From Helianthus annuus (lineage: Eukaryota; Streptophyta; Magnoliopsida; Asterales; Asteraceae): DNA of 64,000 nt. Below are positions 31,427 through 42,147 of the stretch, in pieces; within the stretch, counting starts at the first letter, position 1; every line of letters starts with the position of its first letter. The stretch spans positions 79,426,079 through 79,490,078 of the forward strand of contig NC_035433.2 of assembly GCF_002127325.2 (NCBI RefSeq), written 5' to 3'. The notes below the pieces were generated by a model, which saw nothing but the letters and a program-made list of their open reading frames with translations, made no database searches and was not told where the DNA came from. The position numbers and the translations under genes are program-made.

Positions 31427-34400
31427 CTAAATACCAAAACAATTAAAAAATCGACAAACCATCGCAGATTGTTTCTCATCTTCATCCGCAACAGTACTCT
31501 CATCAACGCTCACAACCCCATCCGACACCGAAAGCAATTTCATACCATTAAGTTTTAACAAATATTGAAAGCGATTTTTATCAAAAGCTTTGGTATGCAA
31601 ATCAGCTTTTTGTTCGTCAGTGTGGATTTTCTCAATTCGTATCAACTTTTTCTCGAAGCAATCGCGAATAAAGTGATGACGAATCTCAATATGTTTAGTT
31701 TTAGCGTGATGTACTGGATTTTTAGTTATATTAATTGCGGCCTCATTATCAACAAACAGAGGTGTGTTAAGAAACTGCAAACCGTAGTCGCGCATCTGTT
31801 GCTGTATCCACAGGATCTGAGAGCAGCAACTGCTAGCAGAAACATACTCTGCTTCACATGTAGATAGCGCCACAGATGTTTGTTTCTTACACTGCCAAGT
31901 AACCAATCTTGGTCCAAAAAACTGGCATCCTGCAGTTGTTGATTTCGCATTAATTTTGCAGCATCCGAAATCTGAATCGGAAAACCCTTCGAGTGTAAAA
32001 TCGCCTTTGCGAGGATACCACAACCCCAATGTGGGTGTGCCTTTCAAATAACGTAAAATCCTTTTCACAATAATCATGTGCGATTCTCTCGGGTTAGACT
32101 GAAATCTTGCTGCGAGGCACGTTGGGTACATGATGTCAGGACGTGAAGCAGTTAGGTACATCAAAGAACCTATCATGGATCGATAAAGTGTCTCATCAAC
32201 CCTGTCTCCGGTGAGATCTGGGTGAATACCATGATTTGTCGCAAGTGGGGTAGCAGCTGAAGTAGAACTTGACATTCCAAATTTCTCCAGAATATCATGC
32301 ACGTACTTCGTTTGATGAATGAAAATACCTTCAGGAAGTTGTTCAACTTGTAATCCCAGAAAGAATTTCATCTCCCCCATTGAAGACATTTCAAATTTCT
32401 GCTTCATCACCTGTTCGAAATCTTTGCATAATTTCTCATTCGTTGACCCAAAAATAATATCGTCTACATAAATTTGTACTATCAGAAGATGACCATCAAC
32501 GACTTTGGTGAAGAGAGTGGCATCCACTTTTCCACGTATGAACTGGTTAGCGAGTAGGTGTTGAGACAAAGTCTCGTACCAGGCTCTCTCGGCGCCTGAT
32601 GTAGACCGTACAACGCTTTATCCAGCAGATAAACTTTGTTCTTGTGGATTGGGTCAGTAAAACCCGGCGGCTGACCAACATAAACCTCCTCTTTGACCTT
32701 CCCATAAAGAAACGCTGATTTAACATCCAACTGAAATACTTTGAAATTTTTCCAAGACGCAAATGCTTGGAAAATTCTGATAGCCTCTAGTCGTGCAACA
32801 GGAGCATAGACTTCGGTAAAATCAATCCCCTCCTGTTGACTAAAGCCCTGAACAACGAGTCGAGCTTTGTTTCTTACAACCACTCCTCTGTCGTCCCTCT
32901 TACATTTGAAAACCCATTTTGTATTGATTTTTCTTTGACCGTCCAGTAAATCAACCAACTTCCACACACCTAACTTCTCAAACTGACTTAATTCTTCTTG
33001 CACCGCTATGACCCAAGAGTCTTCAGTAAGCGCCTCTTTGTAAGTCCGCGGTTCGACCTGCGAGATAAAACAACTTAATGAAAATTCAGTTTGTAAAGGT
33101 GCTACTATAGAATAAAAACATGTTAAGCCCTGGTCAATTTGACGTCTCGTCCGAACGCCTGATTGCAATTCTCCTATTATCAACTCCTCTGGATGATAAG
33201 AAAGAGTTCGCGGCATCACTTTGCTTGGAACTTCTACATTTCCCTCCAGATTAGTAACATTCTGCTCTGCATCTTGTTCACCAACTTGGTTTGTTTGACT
33301 TGACAACTGGATCTGCTCCCCCTCAAGATCTGAATCACCATGGTCAAAAACTGGCATGTTTTCAGCTTCTTGATCATCATTCACCTCCGACTGATTACCA
33401 GGAGCAACTTCATCATCATGTTCACCAGCGTTACTAGGACCTGCTTCATCATCATTTGAAGTCTCCCGAGGTCTGCTAGAATACTCTGCTGGAAACCTGA
33501 GCGACGATTCATATTCTCATAAAATATCCAGCTCATCAAAGAAATCTTCCTCTTCCTCTGATTCTTCTCTAATGTCAAACGATTCCCAAAGTTTGTCATA
33601 ATTAAAACGCCATGAATCACCAGGATTCTGAGGCGGCATTGTATAACCCTGACATTCAACATTTGCTGCTTCAATAATACGCTTTTCGCTTGGAACAAAG
33701 ACACGCCGTGTAGGACCTGAATATCCAACAAATATTCCTTCAAAGTTCTTCGGACTAAGCTTGCCATGTGACTCTATTACCGTACAGGGTGACCCAAACG
33801 GTTCTAGATATTTCAAATTCGGCTTGCGTTTATTGATTAGCTCAAAACACGTCTTGTTGAACTTCTTCACAGTAAGAACTCTGTTGAGAGTATAGCATGC
33901 AGCAGAAACAGCTTCAGCCCAGAAATTGATTGGTAACTTGGAATCTGCAAGCATCGTTCTGGCTGTCTCGATTAGCGTCCGGTTCTTGCGTTCTGCAACT
34001 CCATTTTGCTGAGGAGTGTACGGAGCACTAAACTCATGCAGTATACCTCTTTCATCACAGTATTCCTCCATCTTACTGTTTTTGAACTCAGTACCATTGT
34101 CACTTCGAATTCTACAAATCGGTCTCTGGTACAGATTCTCAATTTTCTTAAACAAAACTACCAAACTATCAAAGGTTTCGTCTTTCGTTTTCAAGAACAT
34201 GACCCACGAAAATCTGGAGTAGTCATCAGTCACGACCAAACAGTAAGAATCTCCTGTTATACTTTTAACATTCACTGGACCGAACAAATCCATGTGAAGT
34301 CTTTCCAAAGGTCTCGAAACTGAATTGACTTGTTTTGTAGGGTGTGACTTTTTCTTTTGTTTACCTCTGACACAGCTTATGCACTCCCCTTCCAGATGAA

Positions 34401-34947
34401 AACCTTTAATATTCACTCCGGTGACCAAGTCGTTATGCACTAAATGATTCATTTTCCTTAAATGAATATGCCCCATCTTTCTGTGCCATAACCTTGACTC
34501 CTTCTCCGTTGCTCTGGACACAAAACAATGAGCCTGACCCGTGGTTGTAGTAGCAATGCTCATGTCCAACACGTACAGATCATTGACTCTTGGTGCCCTC
34601 ATGATGATCCACTCTTCAGGTATCACAAATCCCGGTTTCAAGATCAAACATTCTTTGTCGGTGAAATGAGTAGTATACATCCTGTCACAGATCTGGGAGA
34701 TACTCAGCAAGTTGTTCTCCAGCTCAGCGATGTAGTTAACTCTCTCAAACGTGATAATACCATTTGATAATGTTCCTTCACCTATGATCCTGCCTCCTTG
34801 ATTACCCGCAAAACCCACATAACCACCATTAATGTCATTCACATCATATAGCAATGCGGTCTTCCCTGTCATATGCCTTGAAGCTCCACTATCCATTATC
34901 CACCTGGATACAAGTTTTGGAAGATCCTGCACATAACAAATCATCAT
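31427..34947 (-). pseudogene. pol: Element D pol polyprotein, one stop and one frameshift
   Basis: Protease ([11 protein letters not shown]), integrase (HRKMGH, CISC finger, DDE core) and the integrase-RT linker are read until TGA at 33517-33519, inside the linker. The same frame reopens into RT (about 32600-33510), then shifts near 32592 because of an extra GA in an AGAGAG run after GLHQAPR. The other frame carries YVDD and RNase H. The C-terminus runs about 35 residues beyond the ends of A, B and E pol, with a Ser/Asp/Glu-rich tail. Upstream ATGs are present here, unlike in A, B and E. Confidence 0.93.
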
Positions 34948-35015
34948 TCAAACAACTTCAAGAAAGATGCCGATTCATGCTTCGCAATCCAGGAAGCTCC
35001 GGCAATTCAAACTGT

Positions 35016-38000
35016 TTAGTCAAACATGGTGTCCACCCAGGCCTCATCAGCCTTAGGTGCAACCTTGACTCTTGCAATTTGAATTTTGAAATTTTTAGCC
35101 TTTAGAGGCGGAAAATTTGCATCATAATCAACAATAATTGGCTCTTCAGCCTTGTTCTCCTCAGAATTTGAAACTTTCTTCTCAGCTTTAAGTTCAATTT
35201 TAGGTTTCCACACCTGTTGAGCTACTGCAACCCTCTTATAAAATTTATCATTTTGATTTACCAGTTTCTTTACGGGTTCAGTTTTTGCTTTTACATTGTT
35301 GTTTTTAACATTTTTCTTCTCAATCACTTTCTTCTCAACATACATCGGTGTTTTACCCTTCACATCAACTTTCTTTTGTTGAACCTTCACAGCTTCAGTC
35401 TTAGGCTTCACATATGTACACTTTCGTGCAATATGACCAACCTGTTCACATCTAAAACACGTACGAGTATCAGCTACCCTACTCGTGCCTTCAGACTGAG
35501 CCTGTGAAGCTCTCTTCTCAAAAAATTCTTTGTTTGATTTTATAAAAATTTCTTTTTCTTCATCAGCAAGTGAACTTGAACTATGCACAAACTTTTTCTT
35601 TTCGACATACCTCTTGTTTGAAACATTTCTTTTATGAAATGGTTTACCCCCCTGATAACCACCCGACCAATTGTTTCTGTTGTTATTGTAAAAACGTGGT
35701 GGATAAACAGCTTTCTTGTTGTAAACCCTCTCTTTCTTTCGACTCAGATTATTCACTGCTGACAACTCGACTTCAACCAGTTTGAAAACATTTGTCAATT
35801 TGTTCAGATTAACATTCTCTAATGGAAATTCAGAATCCGAAAACAACTTATCCGATCCCGACATCTTGTACATGACAAGATCAGATTCATCATATAAGTT
35901 GTTTTTGGACTTTTGCTTCGGAATGTATTTATCTAGAAAACACCCATCCTCCTCAGAAGTGTCACAATCCGGCTTAAGCACTTTGTCTATCACACTTTTC
36001 ACCACATCATTTTGGACACCCTCTTCATTGGAAGACGTGAACGTGACATCAATGTTCTCAGGTAGTGAAACATCACTTTCTTCCTCAATTTCCACCAAAC
36101 TAGACTGCTTTTTCGTGTAGTTGTCTAAAATTGGCGGTGGAACTTTGTGAAACCCTACACCCGTTCCATCAGAAAACACATCCTCTCCAGCTTTGTTTTT
36201 CCCTATAGGTTTGGGAACAATGTGCTGCAAAACAAAGCTAGCTGAGCTGTAGCTGTTCAACTTCAACTGAATTCTTTCATTCTCAATTTCAAATTCTTTA
36301 ACCTTAAGTTTTAAATTTGCAATCTCATCCAGTTGTTCATTAATTGTTTTTTCTTTTGATCGCAACACAGCTCTTAGATGTACGTTTTCTGTGAATGTTT
36401 TTCCGTTTCGATCATCACTGTCTTTCACAACACTTTTAAGTTTCTCAAATTTTTCGAAGATCTGACGGTTTTCCAGAATTAACTTTTCATTTTCAGTTGT
36501 AATTTTGTCACATTTAGTGGTTAACTCATTAAACCGTTCAGTTGAAACTTTTAACTCTGTGTCACGATCGAGAATCTGATCTTCAAAAGTTTTAACTTTT
36601 GATTTCAGATTTTTCAATTTCTCATCATTCAAATACGTGACTGTACTACAAAAATTGCATTGTTTGTTGCAATTTTTGCAGTCAACATTTCCATCGACCT
36701 TTTTACCTGACCTGGATGTTGACACACTTTGACTGACCTTCTCTTTTGACTCAGAAACAGAAATAGAATCTACCTCAAGTGCTTTTGCAGCTAGCACTTG
36801 GTCAGCCATTTTCTCTGAATTCTCAGTTGTCAACTTCCGAGTCACATCGATCAACTCTGTATCAACCATCTTTGATCTCTCAGTCTCTGCGTTTTCTTTC
36901 TTCTCTCTCTCTTCTTTTTCCTTTCTCTCTTTTTCTTTCTCCTCCTCGATCATCTTCGAAGTTGGTGTTCCCCACCACTTATGCTGCCAATATTCATCCT
37001 CTTCTTTGTATTCTGCAATGATGGCTTCAATATCTAAAGTTTTGTCATCAATCGCAACATTTCCATATCGATCCAAGTAGCACTCTCTATCCGGATCCCA
37101 TCGATTAGCTCTTCTTGCTTCCAAGTATATACCAGAAAGTCTGATAATTTTTGTTTCAGCAGTTATCATCCTATACTTGTACTTCTCTTCCTCAGTACGA
37201 GTATCCTTCCATGGAATTGGTTCATCATGACATGCCATGAAGGCATAACCTACAGCATCCTCTTCCGGCAAAACCTCTTTGCTCCAATCATATCCCTCGT
37301 CATCATAAATCACTGCCAAAGCCCTTGACTTTTCTCTTTGCTCCTCAGCCTGCTTTAGTCTGGGCGGCTCCGATTTATTCTGATGGTAGATTGCCTTCTT
37401 GTAATAATCATCACGAAATGGATTCTCAGATTCATCAACGTATGCATTCCTACATTCTCTCTTGAAATGGCCCTTTTGTTTGCATTTAAAACACGTTACT
37501 TTTGACTTATCGAACCCAAGCTTTGTTGACGGACCACCAATTGATTTCCTCCCGGTAATTTCCATAAAACGTTGTGCACGTCGAACAGCACTTGCCATTG
37601 CCCAACGAATGTCAATAAGCTCCATTTCCTCAGGATCTATCTGATCGTAGTCTTCTTTGGTCAGATTTGTATTTCCAATCTTCCCGGCTACCAAACCTTC
37701 ATAAGACTCCAAAACAGACGCTAGAAACACCATCTGTTGCTTGGCCGATTCTTCGTCAAAGTTCTGTGCATTCTTCAAATCGATTGCAATGTTGCACGAA
37801 AATTTCGCATCAGAACGATTTGTAGAAGACGTAGATCCACTGTGATACCCACTGTGACTTTTACTGCTTGAACTGCTTTGACTTTCTCTGTTTGCTGAAG
37901 AGACATTCTCAGCTGAATATGCAGTTTTTGGAGAGGTGACTGTTGGCAACATGTTTTTAGGATAATAAAGACCCAGATTTTGCTGATATGTTGAGTTATT

Positions 38001-38759
38001 AACTTTGTATGTTTTCTTCAACTCTAACTCATGACTCTCAAGCTTTTCAATCACCAAATTTGGAGTCAATGCGGCAGGAGCAATTGTATTTTTCAGCATC
38101 AAAACATAGTATCTCCAATCCATATCATCAGGTAATGAATCAAAGAGTTTATCAACTATATCTTCATCTGAAATAGGAATTCCATGTCTGACTAACTCCA
38201 ATTTCAAGTGACCAAATCTTTCGATCATTTTGCAAACTGACTCATTCTTTAAACATCCAAATAGATCAAATTCCTTCTTCAGAAGCTTTTTCTTGTTTTT
38301 CACAATCTCTTCATTTCCTATACACTTCTTTCTAAGCTTATCCCACAAATCTTGTGCGTTTTTGTAATCTATCAATGAAATTATATCTTCACGAACAGAT
38401 TGGAACAGCAAAGCAACACACTTTTGCTCAGCTACAAAATTATCAATTTCTTCTTGAGATCTCAAAGCTTCGCCTTTTTCTTTTCCATTTGCATAGCCAT
38501 TTTTCATACTTTTCCAGCTCGGAAATGCAAAAGCCATCAACCAGTCTTCAAACTTGGTAGCCCACCTGCTATAATCCTCTATAGCCATAAGCTTTGGGGG
38601 TTTGTTGAAAGTTCCGAAGGCGCTCTCGGACTCCCAAGCTTCTTTCTTCCTTTCCTTAGGCGGACTTTTATCTTTGTTGCTTGACGATGTATCATTGTTG
38701 TCCGTACTTCCCGAAAAAGCATACATATCACTGAATGGGTTCAAGAAAATATCATCCAT
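35016..38759 (-). CDS. gag: Element D Gag, open frame
   Basis: The ATG at 38757-38759 (MDDIFLNPFSD) is preferred over frame-open codons upstream, which belong to the leader. About 1,247 residues. The Gag core has RPPKL-type FNKPPKLMAIEDYSRW and DIISLIDYKNAQDLWDKL. Knuckle one is CFKCKQKGHFKREC near residue 421, followed by a highly charged Lys/Glu coiled-coil region (about 600-850). Knuckle two is CFRCEQVGHIARKC near residue 1,099. The end is AWVDTMFD. It is complete by inspection, though its pol is dead. It would assemble particles and package RNA; Gag from such a copy could still act in trans. Confidence 0.93.
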   Translation of the reverse strand: MDDIFLNPFSDMYAFSGSTDNNDTSSSNKDKSPPKERKKEAWESESAFGTFNKPPKLMAIEDYSRWATKFEDWLMAFAFPSWKSMKNGYANGKEKGEALRSQEEIDNFVAEQKCVALLFQSVREDIISLIDYKNAQDLWDKLRKKCIGNEEIVKNKKKLLKKEFDLFGCLKNESVCKMIERFGHLKLELVRHGIPISDEDIVDKLFDSLPDDMDWRYYVLMLKNTIAPAALTPNLVIEKLESHELELKKTYKVNNSTYQQNLGLYYPKNMLPTVTSPKTAYSAENVSSANRESQSSSSSKSHSGYHSGSTSSTNRSDAKFSCNIAIDLKNAQNFDEESAKQQMVFLASVLESYEGLVAGKIGNTNLTKEDYDQIDPEEMELIDIRWAMASAVRRAQRFMEITGRKSIGGPSTKLGFDKSKVTCFKCKQKGHFKRECRNAYVDESENPFRDDYYKKAIYHQNKSEPPRLKQAEEQREKSRALAVIYDDEGYDWSKEVLPEEDAVGYAFMACHDEPIPWKDTRTEEEKYKYRMITAETKIIRLSGIYLEARRANRWDPDRECYLDRYGNVAIDDKTLDIEAIIAEYKEEDEYWQHKWWGTPTSKMIEEEKEKERKEKEEREKKENAETERSKMVDTELIDVTRKLTTENSEKMADQVLAAKALEVDSISVSESKEKVSQSVSTSRSGKKVDGNVDCKNCNKQCNFCSTVTYLNDEKLKNLKSKVKTFEDQILDRDTELKVSTERFNELTTKCDKITTENEKLILENRQIFEKFEKLKSVVKDSDDRNGKTFTENVHLRAVLRSKEKTINEQLDEIANLKLKVKEFEIENERIQLKLNSYSSASFVLQHIVPKPIGKNKAGEDVFSDGTGVGFHKVPPPILDNYTKKQSSLVEIEEESDVSLPENIDVTFTSSNEEGVQNDVVKSVIDKVLKPDCDTSEEDGCFLDKYIPKQKSKNNLYDESDLVMYKMSGSDKLFSDSEFPLENVNLNKLTNVFKLVEVELSAVNNLSRKKERVYNKKAVYPPRFYNNNRNNWSGGYQGGKPFHKRNVSNKRYVEKKKFVHSSSSLADEEKEIFIKSNKEFFEKRASQAQSEGTSRVADTRTCFRCEQVGHIARKCTYVKPKTEAVKVQQKKVDVKGKTPMYVEKKVIEKKNVKNNNVKAKTEPVKKLVNQNDKFYKRVAVAQQVWKPKIELKAEKKVSNSEENKAEEPIIVDYDANFPPLKAKNFKIQIARVKVAPKADEAWVDTMFD

Positions 38760-39388
38760 ATTGATTGTACCTACAAAATCAGACAACACTTAGTAAAATT
38801 TTGATTTTGAAAATTATCAGGACACAAAAGCGATCCTGTAATAGTCCAGAAAAGCGAACCAGATAGTGATGTTCACACGAGCGAACCACACTATGTTCAA
38901 AACGCGATTCAACTTATGTACGTTTGAGCGGACCAGAAAGTATCCGTTCGAGCGGTTCAAATAAGCGATGCACAATGAGCGATGCTAAATATGATCGTTC
39001 GAGCGGTCCAAGAAATGTCCGTTCGAGCGATCCAAGCAATAACAATGACAGAAGAGCGGTCCAAGATGTTTACAAAAGCGGTCCAAAATGTACGTAAAAG
39101 CGATCCAAGAATGAATTTCGAGCGAACCAGGCTGTTTGTCCAAATAAGCGAATCTAGATGTTCGAAAAAACGGTTCAAGGTTTTTAGCCTGTTTTTACCA
39201 TTTTTAGTCCGTATTTTCACCTGATTCTTTCTAGGGTTTGTTAAAAGTGAATTTTACACGTTATACTCAAAATTCAGACCATTTTGACCGTTGGAACCAC
39301 TGAAATCAGAAAAAGTATGAGAGAAAATGAGTAGAAAAGAGAGATTTCTGCTGATTTTTGCTGTCGTAGTATGAACTCCTCGTCCTGA
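38760..39388 (-). other. Motif-rich leader of Element D
   Basis: About 630 bp with no gene. Between about 38830 and 39185 it contains more than a dozen copies of AAGCG(A/G)TCC or GAGCG(A/G)(T/A)CC, e.g. GTTCGAGCGGTCCAAG. The same motif lies in the D LTR upstream of its TATA box. Confidence 0.88.
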
Positions 39389-39400
39389 GCTCTGATACCA
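39389..39400 (-). other. Primer binding site of Element D
   Basis: TGGTATCAGAGC on the element strand, three bases from the LTR. Confidence 0.95.
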
Positions 39401-39403
39401 CTT

Positions 39404-39860
39404 TGTTGGACCGTTCTATGACCCGAAAAGTCAGTCGAAGTAGTTCATCTTCACATACGAAGGCGGAATCAACGTAAGTAAAGTAACAACAGCTAATCCT
39501 TTCAATTCCTTGTGTTTGTATTGCTTTCTGATAAAATTTTAGCAGAATTTCGGCACCTCAGCACATACATACACCGTTACAAATGAAGAACCGCTCCACC
39601 CTATTTATAGTGATCATGGGTCGCTTATGTGACAGTCCAATAAGCGATCCAGCACCTTGTCATATAAGCGATCCTACCTTAATGTCCTAAAAGCGGTTCC
39701 AGTCTAAACCTAATGACACAAAAGCGGTTCTCATTACAACACTGACAAATAAGCGGTCCTAAGTCTATTTTACTCAATATTTACACTTTGACCCCTTTAG
39801 ACCAATCTTGACTTCAGACTTTCTTGTAGACGCAGTCAACAGACATTCGGTGCATCAACA
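39404..39860 (-). repeat. 5' LTR of Element D
   Basis: 457 bp. TATAAATA on the element strand at 39602-39609. AAGCG(A/G)TCC-type motifs at about 39625-39765 lie upstream of the TATA box in element orientation. Confidence 0.96.
39602..39609 (-). promoter_or_regulatory. TATA box of Element D 5' LTR
   Basis: TATAAATA read on the minus strand, about 250 bp from the U3 end. Confidence 0.7.
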
Positions 39861-39914
39861 TTATGTCATGATAACAGAAAGAAGTAAAAGATATATATAT
39901 ATACACACACATAT

Positions 39915-40026
39915 CAACTGAAGAGATCTCTTTAGGTGAAGATTTAGCTGCATCTGTATCATCATCACTGAAAGATTCAATATGGGAAGCAGCTGTACCC
40001 TGTAATAAATTGCTAAGAATTTCTTT
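39915..40026 (-). pseudogene. TTC4-like exon (copy 2), donor site lost
   Basis: Counterpart of 2398-2509 with the same reading. The 5' splice donor GTATGTG of copy 1 is ATATGTG here. Confidence 0.75.
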
Positions 40027-40836
40027 CTTTAAGTAAATAGAAAACAACAAAGATATTAAAAAAAGTTATAAGAAAAAATATACATAAATCAAACTATAAA
40101 ATAGACCCCATGATAGGGGTTTGGTAGCCGAATATGGGTCAACAACAAAAACAATGGGTCAAGATTTTAGTTTGGATGCCACAATTATTTAAGCCACGTC
40201 CCACTTTACTCTAATTCCATTTTTAGCTTATTTGTTTACAATTTTCTTTTGTTTATTTTATATTTTGTTTTTATGTTATATTTACATTAGTGGAGTTAGT
40301 GGGTAGTTATTAGTTTTAGGAATTCTTTATGTGTTCACTTGAGTTTTACGAATGGAAGTTAGTGTGGTTTGAGTATGAGATTTTTCTCTTTGGTGGGTTT
40401 ATCTCAATGGATTTTGAGTTAAATTGATTGTGTCTATGCTAGCTCAATTGTGGCATATTGAGTGGTGTTCTTAGACCCGAATTTATAACCGGTGTGGTGA
40501 TTTCTGTATCTTCGGGAGTGATTCGCAGCCCTACTGTTGGTTTTGGTGGTGTATCTGTATCCAAAATGAACCGTAGATCTATCTTTTATTTTACAGTTTT
40601 ATTTGAACCCGTGATTCGAGGGTCGATTCCTATCACCCCAACTTCTTACCTCATACTCTCATAGTACAACTCAATAGCATCACGAGTGTGCGCATTTTCT
40701 TTATCCTATGGCAACGGTTCAGCACTATCCAAAAACATGTTTGATAGCTAAGGATTGACAAGTAGTCCACAATAAAAACTAATTAAGTGTTCATTCACAT
40801 CTATTTTTTTCCTAATTTTAGTAATATTCTGATCAT
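40027..40836. other. Non-coding region with empty Element A site
   Basis: Counterpart of 2510-3285 plus 14437-14465, with CTATTTTTTT at 40801-40810 uninterrupted. No gene was seen. Confidence 0.75.
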
Positions 40837-41058
40837 CTATATGAGTGAGAAAGAATAACAAGTCGAGATGAGCTGAAAACATATTGGTCTCGCAGAAATC
40901 CTCAATGAAGTCACTCGACATAACCTCTGCATAAAGAAGAAGAACGGGCAGTGAAGCATATGATCGTTATCTAATATCGGCTTTTTCAATCCGGTTAATT
41001 CTTGAAATGTAGCCTTCCCGATTTTTATTCCTCTGTCTGCAATTGCTGACTTTACATC
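40837..41058 (-). pseudogene. TTC4-like exon (copy 2)
   Basis: Counterpart of 14466-14687 with the same one-base frameshift after the HMLHC segment. Confidence 0.82.
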
Positions 41059-41402
41059 CTGCATAATCAGAATAGAAAATCGTATTTTAAGAAAAAGGAA
41101 ACCCAAAACAAGAGGGTTCTCATTACAGCTAAAAATTTCAAACAATAAGCTTTTTACACAGGTTGCTATTTTTAATCTCAGATACGCCAAATGGGCTGAA
41201 GGGGTTACAACATAAAAGTCGCCCGGATTGTTTGTTTAATGCATACAAGATCCTGGAGTCATTTTATTCGAAGGTGTAACATATTGTTGTATATTTATTA
41301 ACTTTTGAGTAAAATGTCATTGTTGTCCCTGAGGTTTGGTCATTTTTGCAACTTTTGTCCAAAGGTTTGCATTTCCGCATCTGGATCCAAAAGGTTTGAA
41401 AT

Positions 41403-42135
41403 TGTAAGGCCTCCTAATCCAAGATCTCACTCAGCTAAAGCAACCAAAAGGTGTGCGGAATCCACCTGATGATCAACCACTATAGATGATAACAAGAATG
41501 CAAGGATTTGAGAGAGAAATCAAGAATACACAGAGTATTCTTGATGAAGATGAATGACGTCACTCACAGAAAGCGCCGCCAGACAAAAAGGACAATGATT
41601 AGGGCACAGAAATTCACACAGAAATCGTTACCTTGTCTATTCCATATTAAAGTATATATACAAGGTGAAACCCGGACTTTCAACACTAAATAGAAAGCCC
41701 GGACAAAACATAGAGCACAAAGCCAACACAGAGTTTTTGCCACAAAACTCAGACAAGCCTAATCTATACAAAACTCAGACAAAGCTAGTCTAAATAAACT
41801 CTGTCTAAAATTAAACTCTTTCCAAAATAAACTCTTTCTAGCCAATAAACTCTTTCTAGACAATAAACTCTTTCTAGACAATAAACTCTTTCCAAAATAA
41901 ACTCTTTCCAAAATAAACTCTTTCTAGCCATAAACTCTTTCTAGCCATAAACTCTTTCCAAACTTTGGACATTGTTCAATAAAGACCCTAAATGTTGGAA
42001 GCCTTGCACTTATCACCCAAAAGTGCATTAACAAACTCCCCCTTGATCAGTGCATGGTCTTCATTGAACTTGAGATCTTCAAACTTCCATTGGTAACATG
42101 GGAGTCATGCACTTATCACCTAAAGTGCATTAACA
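41403..42135 (-). repeat. 3' LTR of Element E
   Basis: Starts TGTAAGGCCT, ends GCATTAACA. It contains nine copies of an AATAAACTCTTTCTAG-type unit (about 41810-41960). An earlier LTR-end-like and PPT-like copy, GCATTAACAAACTCCCCCTT, lies near 42024-42043, about 100 bp before the true boundary. Confidence 0.96.
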
Positions 42136-42147
42136 AACTCCCCCTTG
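42136..42147 (-). other. Polypurine tract of Element E
   Basis: CAAGGGGGAGTT on the element strand against the 3' LTR. A second identical copy lies within the LTR near 42034-42045. Confidence 0.88.

Larger units (their letters stand above)
29366..39860 (-). mobile_element. Element D: complete Sirevirus-like copia retrotransposon
   Basis: LTRs of 457 bp (29366-29822, 39404-39860) are flanked by the TSD TTATG (29361-29365 and 39861-39865). Copy 1 has the empty site with one TTATG at 2342-2346. Two LTR differences were found by eye, the fewest of the complete elements here, so D looks youngest. The family differs from A/B/F: LTR, leader motif and proteins are all diverged. Gag is open. Pol has one stop and one 2 bp insertion. 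Confidence 0.97.

Noticed and set aside
31241..31558. Hydrophobic 105-codon frame, possible envelope-like or membrane protein
   Set aside because: It is on the strand opposite to the element, in a T-rich conserved non-coding region, and is not shared by A, B or E.
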